From: Candidatus Peregrinibacteria bacterium
Lineage (GTDB): Bacteria; Patescibacteriota; Gracilibacteria; UBA1369
Assembly (NCBI GenBank): GCA_014728765.1
Contig: WJLA01000002.1
Coordinates: 1-5,022, forward strand
Reading direction: 5' to 3'
Length of the DNA: 5,022 bases
The position numbers and the translations under genes were made by a program. Shown piece after piece: positions 1 through 4,851 of the stretch. The number at the start of each line of letters is the position of its first letter. The stretch's first letter is position 1. Under the pieces are notes generated by a model. That model was given only the letters and a program-made list of their open reading frames with translations, had not been told where the DNA came from and made no database searches.

Positions 1-118
1 ATCTTATTGTACCAATTACAAATTTGAATATAAGGTATGCGACTATAATCCATACAAATAAGTTCAAATATCCGTTGATGTCACCGTTTGCAATTTGGTC
101 GAATGGGTTTACTAGCAT
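1..118 (-). CDS. N-terminal part of a putative membrane protein, cut by the window edge
   Basis: A reading frame starts with ATG at 118 on the minus strand and stays open for 39 codons to the window edge, so only the N-terminus is visible. It begins MLVNPFDQIANGDINGYLN and then has one strongly hydrophobic stretch at about residues 18-36 (LNLFVWIIVAYLIFKFVIG), followed by a basic residue. This looks like a transmembrane segment or signal anchor near the N-terminus, with a short polar head. The start lies 85 bases beyond the stop of glycyl-tRNA synthetase, in the same direction but after a hairpin terminator, and it has its own likely promoter with a TATAAT box at 139-144. There is no Shine-Dalgarno sequence: the bases before ATG are A/T only. 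I do not recognise the family. The clean hydrophobic pattern plus the promoter make a real gene likely, but the frame is short. Confidence 0.6.
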   Translation of the reverse strand, partial: MLVNPFDQIANGDINGYLNLFVWIIVAYLIFKFVIGTIR

Positions 119-138
119 TTTTTATATAAAATCATATT

Positions 139-168
139 ATTATAACATAAAATCGACCTTGGCATCAA
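139..168 (-). promoter_or_regulatory. Putative sigma-70-type promoter for the partial membrane protein gene
   Basis: On the minus strand a perfect TATAAT lies at 144-139, and a TTGATG box (4 of 6 matches to TTGACA) lies at 168-163, 18 bases upstream. Transcription would start near 131-133, giving a very short leader of about 13-15 bases before the ATG at 118. The -35 box lies in the loop and right arm of the terminator hairpin of the preceding operon. The -10 call is much firmer than the -35 call, because TATAAT-like strings are common in DNA this AT-rich. Confidence 0.4.
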
Positions 169-177
169 TTGCCAAGG
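157..177 (-). terminator. Intrinsic terminator of the rlmN-DUF3467-glyS operon
   Basis: A perfect 8-bp inverted repeat, CCTTGGCA (157-164) and TGCCAAGG (170-177), encloses a 5-base loop. It is the most GC-rich element of the surrounding intergenic DNA. Read on the minus strand it lies 26 bases past the glycyl-tRNA synthetase stop and is followed by TCGATTTTATGTT, a moderately U-rich tail. The T-run is interrupted, so termination may be incomplete, but position and stem strength fit the end of this operon. Confidence 0.65.
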
Positions 178-203
178 CCAATAATTTTGATATATAGCAA
201 GTT

Positions 204-1595
204 CTATTTTTTTAGCTGGTCGCTTAGATAATTATTTAAATCTGTAATCTTTATTCTTTCCTGTCTCATAGAATCTCTATCTCTGACTGTAACAGCGTTA
301 TCGTCAATACTATCAAAATCAAATGTTATGCAAAATGGTGTTCCGATTTCATCTTGGCGTCGATATCTTTTACCAATGGAGCCTGATATATCAAATTCTA
401 CAGAAAAATCTTTAATTAATTGATTAAAAACTTGTTCCGCTTGACTATTAAGCTTATTGGTTAGAGGTAATACAGCAGCTTTATATGGTGCAATTTTTTT
501 GTTCAATTTCAATACTATTCTTTTTTCCTCATTTCCTTCTGAATCTTGAATTTGCTCTTCAGTGTAAGCACTTAATAAAACCATTAAAAATGTCCTGCTT
601 AGACCGAATGTAGGTTCTATCACATGCGGAATAAATTTTCTATCTGTGTATGGATCAGTATAATTCAAATCTACTCCAGATTTTTCAGTGTGGTTTTTTA
701 AATCAAAATCTGTACGATAAGCGCATCCATATAATTCCTTCCAGCCAAAAGGAGTCTCAAATTCGATGTCAACAGTTTTCTTTGAATAATGTGACAATTC
801 ATCTTTAGTATGTTCTCTTACTCTTGTTTTTGATTTATCTATTCCAATATGATCCAACCACTGTTGCATTTGTTCTAGCCAATAATCAAATGTACTTTCC
901 CAATCCTTTTCTTCAATAAAATATTCAAATTCCATTAAATCAAATTCCAATGTTCTAAATATGAAATTTCCCGGAGTAATTTCATTGCGGAAAACTTTGC
1001 CAACTTGCGCTATACCAAATGGTATTTTTTTTCTGGTTGTTTGTTGAACAGTTTTGAAATTGGTAAACATAGACTGTGCCAATTCTCCTCTTAAATACAC
1101 AGCTTCAGAGTCTTTGGCCACAGGCCCAATGTGAGTTTGAAAAAGCAGATTAAAAATTCTTGAAGGTGTAAAATCTTGCGATCCGCACTTTGGACATTTA
1201 ATTTCGTTTTCAGCTATCAATTTATCTAAATCTTCCATTGAAAGGCCTTCCACTTTTAGTCCTTTAACGGCATTTTCAATCAAATGATCCGCTCTTAATC
1301 TAGCTTTACAATTTTTGCAATCAACTTGAGCGTCATTGAAATTTTCAACATGGCCACTTGCTTTCCAAACAGCAGGATTCATTAATATGGCAGCATCTAT
1401 CCCTACCATATCTCCTCTGGACTTAACAAAATATTTCCACCACTCCTGTTGAATATTATTTTTCAATTCCACACCGAGTGGTCCATAATCCCAAGTATTG
1501 GCAAGCCCGCCGTATATTTCTGATCCTGGAAACACAAAACCTCTTTGTTTACACAAAGAAACAATTTTATCCATATTAATTAATTCTGTACTCAT
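204..1595 (-). CDS. glyS: Glycine--tRNA ligase (class II, single-chain dimeric type)
   Basis: This cytoplasmic enzyme attaches glycine to tRNA-Gly using ATP. The protein has 463 residues from the chosen start. Its N-terminus carries the family signature around residues 23-41 (PGSEIYGGLANTWDYGPLG). Four cysteines, C93, C96, C134 and C137, form two CxxC pairs of a zinc ribbon typical of the Thermus/eukaryote-like form, which differs from the alpha2-beta2 enzyme of E. coli. Class II motif 2 is at about 200-225 (FRNE at 202-205, FRTLEF at 213-218), and motif 3 contains EPTFGLSR at 327-334. The anticodon-binding domain spans about 366-463, with GKRYRRQDEIGTP at 408-420. An upstream in-frame ATG at 1649 would add 18 residues, but these lie inside the DUF3467 gene and do not look conserved, so the ATG at 1595 is preferred. 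It lies 4 bases after the DUF3467 stop, as the last gene of the operon. AAAGGA sits 14 bases upstream, farther than usual for a ribosome binding site. Confidence 0.96.
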   Translation of the reverse strand: MSTELINMDKIVSLCKQRGFVFPGSEIYGGLANTWDYGPLGVELKNNIQQEWWKYFVKSRGDMVGIDAAILMNPAVWKASGHVENFNDAQVDCKNCKARLRADHLIENAVKGLKVEGLSMEDLDKLIAENEIKCPKCGSQDFTPSRIFNLLFQTHIGPVAKDSEAVYLRGELAQSMFTNFKTVQQTTRKKIPFGIAQVGKVFRNEITPGNFIFRTLEFDLMEFEYFIEEKDWESTFDYWLEQMQQWLDHIGIDKSKTRVREHTKDELSHYSKKTVDIEFETPFGWKELYGCAYRTDFDLKNHTEKSGVDLNYTDPYTDRKFIPHVIEPTFGLSRTFLMVLLSAYTEEQIQDSEGNEEKRIVLKLNKKIAPYKAAVLPLTNKLNSQAEQVFNQLIKDFSVEFDISGSIGKRYRRQDEIGTPFCITFDFDSIDDNAVTVRDRDSMRQERIKITDLNNYLSDQLKK

Positions 1596-1599
1596 GTCA

Positions 1600-1887
1600 T
1601 TATTGATTATCCTTTTGTTGTTGTTTGTTTCTCCAATCGAGCATCGCATTGGAAAGAATATTCATTAAGCTTTCTGATGTTTTATGACTCATATTCACTC
1701 TGTTTACCAATTTGATTGTGGTTGGAGATTGATTAGGTATTAAATATCCCAAGTCTAAAATAACTTCGTTATTGTTAACATGCACGGAAACAGCATTGAT
1801 ATAGTTACCTGCTTCTTTGTCAGGTTCGACTTTCAATCTTACCTGATTTTTATTCTGATTGTTATTATTATTGTTTTCTTCAGCCAT
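1600..1887 (-). CDS. DUF3467 family protein
   Basis: A 95-residue soluble protein of unknown function. The first 15 residues are a low-complexity Asn/Gln-rich tail with six consecutive Asn. From about residue 20 it fits DUF3467 as I know it: a GNYINAVSV strand (27-35), then EVILDLGYLIP (41-51, equivalent to the family's 'EFVLDFG..P'), then VNRVNMSHKTSESLMNIL (61-78, equivalent to 'sRivmsp.hAk.Ll..L'), ending in a charged, Gln-rich tail. There is no signal peptide, membrane segment or cysteine. The ATG at 1887 overlaps the end of rlmN by 8 bases (ATGGCTGA) and has no Shine-Dalgarno sequence, so translation is probably coupled to rlmN. The stop is 4 bases before glyS. Sitting between a ribosome/tRNA modification enzyme and a tRNA synthetase suggests, but does not show, a translation-related role. 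The family assignment is from pattern recall and is fairly secure. Confidence 0.85.
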   Translation of the reverse strand: MAEENNNNNNQNKNQVRLKVEPDKEAGNYINAVSVHVNNNEVILDLGYLIPNQSPTTIKLVNRVNMSHKTSESLMNILSNAMLDWRNKQQQKDNQ

Positions 1888-2923
1888 TTTGTTTGGTTAA
1901 TTGATTTAGTTTTTTATTTGCCAATTGTCCACATGCAGCGGCAATATCATCTCCCATTGCAATACGAACAGTAGCATTTATTCCATAATTTTGTAAGTAA
2001 TTTTTAAATTTTATTACTTCACTTTTTGACGGTGCCTTAAACTCACTTTCGTCAATAGAATTATAAGGTATCAAATTGACATGGCATAATTGATTTTTTA
2101 TTAATTCGGCAAGCATTTCTGCGTGTTTTTTTGTGTCATTTATGCCACTTAGCATAATATATTCATAAGTAACTCTTCTCTTTGTTTTTTTGATATATAT
2201 ATTAATTTCATTCATCAAATCTTTAATAGTCCACCTTTTCGCAATGGGCATAATTTTCTCTCTAAGCTCTTGATCAGGTGCATGTAGTGAAATTGCCAAA
2301 TTCAATTGCAATTTTTCTTTAGCAAGTTTTGAAATCCCCTCTGTTATACCAGATGTAGAGACTGTGATTCTTCTCGCGCCAAGATTTAAGAAGTCTTTGT
2401 GATTAAGTTGATTGCATGCCTTTATTACTTGTTGATAATTCATAAAAGGTTCTCCCATCCCCATAAAGACTACATTGCTGATATTTTGATCAGTTTTATT
2501 TAATTCATTTTGTACATACATTACTTGGTCAAAAATTTCTTCATAAGTTAAGTTTTTTTTGAATCCAAGCTTTCCAGTGGCACAAAATTTACATCCCATT
2601 TGACATCCAACTTGAGAAGATACACAGACTGAGTTTCTTCCGTCTTCAAATTTCATTAATACTGTTTCTATCATTTGACCACCATCAAGTTCAAAAAGAA
2701 ACTTGGTTGTATCACCTTTACTTGAGGTTTGTTGATGAGCTAGTTTTATAGAAAGAGGTTTAGCCAGATCTAATAAAACAACTTTTTCATGATCAGGAAT
2801 TATTGAGATATCTTCAATATTAAATTTAAAATTTTTGCAAACCTGATTTATATATTGTTTAGCTCTAAATTCCGGAACACTATTTTCAGCTAGTATTTTT
2901 TTTAAATCCTCCTCATTCTTCAT
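1880..2923 (-). CDS. rlmN: Dual-specificity 23S rRNA/tRNA (adenine C2) methyltransferase RlmN, radical SAM enzyme
   Basis: RlmN adds a methyl group to C2 of A2503 in 23S rRNA and of A37 in some tRNAs by radical SAM chemistry. The protein has 347 residues, normal for the family. The 4Fe-4S cluster motif CxxxCxxC is complete at C107, C111 and C114, within CVSSQVGCQMGCKFCATG (100-117). Both catalytic cysteines are visible: C100 at the start of CVSSQVGC, and C331 in GDDIAAACGQL (324-334), which carries the methyl intermediate. The SAM-binding motif MGMGEP is at 154-159, and the family patterns ITVSTSG (186-192) and SLHAP (212-216) are present. The N-terminal helical domain (about 1-65) is the RNA-binding accessory domain. 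It is the first gene of the minus-strand operon and its stop overlaps the next start by 8 bases. The ATG at 2923 is the only one of three closely spaced ATGs that opens this frame. Related Cfr also has these cysteines, but the RlmN-type C-terminus and housekeeping context favour RlmN. Confidence 0.97.
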   Translation of the reverse strand: MKNEEDLKKILAENSVPEFRAKQYINQVCKNFKFNIEDISIIPDHEKVVLLDLAKPLSIKLAHQQTSSKGDTTKFLFELDGGQMIETVLMKFEDGRNSVCVSSQVGCQMGCKFCATGKLGFKKNLTYEEIFDQVMYVQNELNKTDQNISNVVFMGMGEPFMNYQQVIKACNQLNHKDFLNLGARRITVSTSGITEGISKLAKEKLQLNLAISLHAPDQELREKIMPIAKRWTIKDLMNEINIYIKKTKRRVTYEYIMLSGINDTKKHAEMLAELIKNQLCHVNLIPYNSIDESEFKAPSKSEVIKFKNYLQNYGINATVRIAMGDDIAAACGQLANKKLNQLTKQNG

Positions 2924-2948
2924 TGTTCATAATTAGTGACAACAGAAA

Positions 2949-2954
2949 ATTATA
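2949..2954 (-). promoter_or_regulatory. Putative -10 box of the rlmN operon promoter
   Basis: A perfect TATAAT on the minus strand lies 25 bases upstream of the rlmN start, predicting a transcript start near 2941-2943 and a leader of about 20 bases. The best -35-like match, TTGTAT at 2974-2969, is only 14 bases away, shorter than the usual 16-18, and the hexamer at exact 17-base spacing (CCCTTG) is poor. The -10 box is therefore the only part I can support. It is the only consensus -10 in the 132-base divergent gap between rlmN and the plus-strand regulator. Confidence 0.45.
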
Positions 2955-3009
2955 CTATTTTTGCTTATATACAAGGGTTTTTTATATTTTTTTATCAATA
3001 GGCATTTGT

Positions 3010-3036
3010 TTGACTACAAAATATGTTGCTTAATAA
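3010..3036 (+). promoter_or_regulatory. Weak putative promoter of the response-regulator-like gene
   Basis: TTGACT at 3010-3015 matches 5 of 6 bases of the -35 consensus and lies 40 bases before the ATG at 3056. The following -10 is unclear: TAATAA at 3031-3036 is only 15 bases away, and ATAACT at 3033-3038, at 17-base spacing, matches poorly. The poor -10 could mean a promoter needing an activator. An inverted repeat, ATGTTG (3023-3028) and CAACAT (3047-3052), brackets the region just before the start codon. Confidence 0.3.
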
Positions 3037-3055
3037 CTACTCATAACAACATCAA

Positions 3056-3709
3056 ATGAAAGCAATCATTATTTATGATGATATCTCAAAAGCAGATAAT
3101 ATATTTAAAGGTTTGGCATATGAAGGATTGATATGTAAACGATACTCATATCAAGAAATTAAGCCAGAAAATTATTTTGATGTGAAAACAGTCTTATTAT
3201 GCTTTGATTCAAAAAAAGCGTTAAGTTTTTTTCTTGAGCAATCAGATTTTGATAAACCAATCTGTTTAATAACAAGTCGTAATAATCTATTTGCAATTAA
3301 TGAATTGGTTATTGAAAAAATTTCATACATTTATTGTAATCCTTTAAACTATAGAATTATTGCCAATGACATTAAGACTGTTATTTATAACGAGGAGCAA
3401 AAATCACAAATACAAGTTTTGGAATATAACGGCTTAAAGCTGGATTATAACAATCGGTCTTTAGAATATTTTAACAAATCAGTAAAGCTATCCAATAAGG
3501 AATTTTTATTAATGGAATATTTTTTTAATAATATTGGAAAACTAATTAACAAGATGAATATAGTAGAAAATGTTTGGGATATGAATTCATGTATTTTAAC
3601 AAATACTGTTGATGTTCATATAAGTAAACTGAGATCAAAATTAAAACTATTATCTCCAAAAAATAACTTTCTTAAAACGATTCCTTGCAGCGGATATATT
3701 TTTGATTGA
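3056..3709 (+). CDS. OmpR/PhoB-type winged-helix transcription factor with a degenerate receiver domain
   Basis: A 217-residue cytoplasmic DNA-binding protein. The C-terminal part (about 122-217) is a good OmpR-type winged helix: LSNKEFLLMEYFFNNIGKLI (145-164), then the recognition-helix region TNTVDVHISKLRSKL (182-196) and a terminal SGYIF hairpin, where most relatives have GVGYRF. The N-terminal part (about 1-112) has the size and strand/helix rhythm of a response-regulator receiver: MKAIIIYDD gives the acidic pair D8/D9, and VLLCFD places D51 where the phosphorylated Asp would be. However, the usual PxxDG after this Asp is absent, and the near-invariant Lys before Pro in strand 5 is Asn (N95-P96 in YIYCNP). 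Phosphorylation switching is therefore doubtful, and no histidine kinase gene is next to it. It is divergent from rlmN, with a weak promoter and no Shine-Dalgarno sequence. The DNA-binding call is firm; targets and signal are unknown. Confidence 0.85.
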   Translation: MKAIIIYDDISKADNIFKGLAYEGLICKRYSYQEIKPENYFDVKTVLLCFDSKKALSFFLEQSDFDKPICLITSRNNLFAINELVIEKISYIYCNPLNYRIIANDIKTVIYNEEQKSQIQVLEYNGLKLDYNNRSLEYFNKSVKLSNKEFLLMEYFFNNIGKLINKMNIVENVWDMNSCILTNTVDVHISKLRSKLKLLSPKNNFLKTIPCSGYIFD

Positions 3710-3728
3710 TATATAAATCAATTTTTTT
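3702..3728 (+). terminator. Possible weak intrinsic terminator of the response-regulator-like gene
   Basis: The stop codon lies in a short AT-rich inverted repeat, either TTGATT (3702-3707) with AATCAA (3716-3721) or ATTGAT (3705-3710) with ATCAAT (3717-3722), with T at 3722-3728. The run of seven T is convincing, but the 6-bp stem has a single G-C pair and would be unstable. It would separate this gene from the next one, which has its own promoter. Confidence 0.35.
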
Positions 3729-3757
3729 GCAAAACAGACAAGTATATTTTCTTTTAA

Positions 3758-3785
3758 TTACCATAACTTTGAATATACTTATAAT
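3758..3785 (+). promoter_or_regulatory. Putative sigma-70-type promoter of the sigma region 4/HARE protein gene
   Basis: A perfect TATAAT at 3780-3785 is preceded by TTACCA at 3758-3763 (4 of 6 matches to TTGACA) with a 16-base spacer. Transcription would start near 3791-3793, giving a leader of about 25 bases before the ATG at 3817. This lies in the 107-base gap after the preceding gene and indicates independent transcription. The classical hexamer layout argues against a Bacteroidetes-type promoter (TAnnTTTG). Confidence 0.5.
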
Positions 3786-3816
3786 TAGCAAAAAACAAAT
3801 ATAACAACTATAAAAT

Positions 3817-4851
3817 ATGTCTACCAACGTCACAGATTTTGCAAAACAAATTCAAGATTTCCTATTATTGTTAACTCAAAAAGAACGATATGTGATTGAA
3901 AGAAGATTTAACTTGGATAAAAAAGAAAGAGCTACATTGGAAGAAATTGGCAATCAATACTCTGTTACAAGAGAAAGGATAAGACAAATTGAAAAAAATG
4001 CACTTAATAAACTAAAAAGAAATATTGATAATGCACCACTTTCAGAAATTTCAGATCAAGCATTTAGAATTATCAAAGAAAACGGAGGTGTAATGAAGGA
4101 AGATATTTTAATATCAAAGTTAATTAATCAAGGAAATGACTATTATATGGAGTCATTGCAATTAATTTTAAGTATTGATAAAAGATTCAAAAGGATACCT
4201 AATACCGTAAATTACTATCCCTTTGTAAGATTTAATGAGTATGAAGAAAACAAAATTTATCAAGCTACTAAGAATGCTGTGAACCTTCTAAAGAAAAACC
4301 TTTCAACAATGTCATTAGTTCAAATACATAAGGCAATCAATGGTCAAAAAGGAATTTATTTTGATGAATTGACACTTTCTTCAATCTTAAAGATTGATAA
4401 AAAAATCAAATATATAAATGATGAAAAAGTCGGCTTGATTGAATGGAGAGAAATTAATCCAAGAACCTTAAGAGACAAAATTTATTTTATATTACGTTCG
4501 CAAAAAAATCCGATGCATTTTATTGAAATAGCTAACAGAATTATTGAAGAGAATTTTGATAAGAAAAAAATCAATTTGCAAGCTGTCCATAACGAATTAA
4601 TCAGACACCCTGATTTTGTTTTAATCGGCAGAGGTATTTATGGTTTGGGTGAATGGGGATATGTGCCGGGTACGGTTGCTGAAATTATTGAAAAAATGCT
4701 AAATGAAAATGGTGAAATGTCACAGGATGAAATAATTTCTGAGGTGTTAAAACAAAGAAAAGTTAAGCCAATCACAATAATTCTAAGTTTAAAAAACAAA
4801 GAGAATTTTGTGCGTGTGGGTAGAAAACAATATGCACTGGCTAGAGCTTAA
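3817..4851 (+). CDS. Sigma-70 region 4 / tandem winged-helix / HARE-HTH protein
   Basis: A 344-residue, Lys-rich, soluble protein. Residues 15-68 are a near-consensus sigma-70 region 4, the -35-recognition part of primary sigma factors: LTQKERYVIERRFNL (19-33), then the helix-turn-helix TLEEIGNQYSVTRERIRQIE (40-59) and NALNKLKR. Sigma regions 1-3 are absent, so it cannot act as an ordinary sigma factor. The rest looks like successive winged helices at about 77-140, 142-210, 214-282 and 285-342. The third best fits HARE-HTH, the fold also found in the delta subunit of Firmicutes RNA polymerase: NPMHFIEIANRI (231-242), then HPDFVLIGRGIYGLGEW (264-280). There is no membrane segment or enzyme motif. 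Such proteins are, as I recall, seen in Patescibacteria. A role at promoters or on RNA polymerase is inferred from the domains. The gene has its own promoter and no Shine-Dalgarno sequence; its 3' end overlaps a convergent frame by 11 bases. Confidence 0.85.
   Translation: MSTNVTDFAKQIQDFLLLLTQKERYVIERRFNLDKKERATLEEIGNQYSVTRERIRQIEKNALNKLKRNIDNAPLSEISDQAFRIIKENGGVMKEDILISKLINQGNDYYMESLQLILSIDKRFKRIPNTVNYYPFVRFNEYEENKIYQATKNAVNLLKKNLSTMSLVQIHKAINGQKGIYFDELTLSSILKIDKKIKYINDEKVGLIEWREINPRTLRDKIYFILRSQKNPMHFIEIANRIIEENFDKKKINLQAVHNELIRHPDFVLIGRGIYGLGEWGYVPGTVAEIIEKMLNENGEMSQDEIISEVLKQRKVKPITIILSLKNKENFVRVGRKQYALARA

Noticed and set aside
1596..1649. An 18-residue N-terminal extension of glycyl-tRNA synthetase from the ATG at 1649
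   Set aside because: It lies entirely inside the DUF3467 coding region, and the family-conserved part begins only a few residues after the ATG at 1595. The further ATG at 1574 is possible but would shorten the usual N-terminus without a better start signal.
1832..1876. Short run of AAT/AAC repeats encoding six consecutive Asn, considered as a microsatellite
   Set aside because: The codons are mixed AAT and AAC and the run is only six residues, so it is better described as a low-complexity protein tail than a repeat locus.
1780..1974. A 64-codon plus-strand open frame rich in Phe, Ile and Val, resembling a membrane protein
   Set aside because: It is antisense to the DUF3467/rlmN junction. 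Its hydrophobic look comes from reading the complement of Asn/Lys-rich codons, and both genes beneath it are well supported.
1880..2923. Cfr-type antibiotic-resistance methyltransferase instead of RlmN
   Set aside because: The catalytic cysteines are shared with Cfr, but the length, the RlmN-style GDDIAAACGQL C-terminus and the housekeeping operon favour RlmN. No resistance or mobile-element context is present.
3817..4020. A full sigma factor gene
   Set aside because: Only region 4 is present. No region 2 (-10 binding and core binding) or region 3 sequence is visible before or after it.
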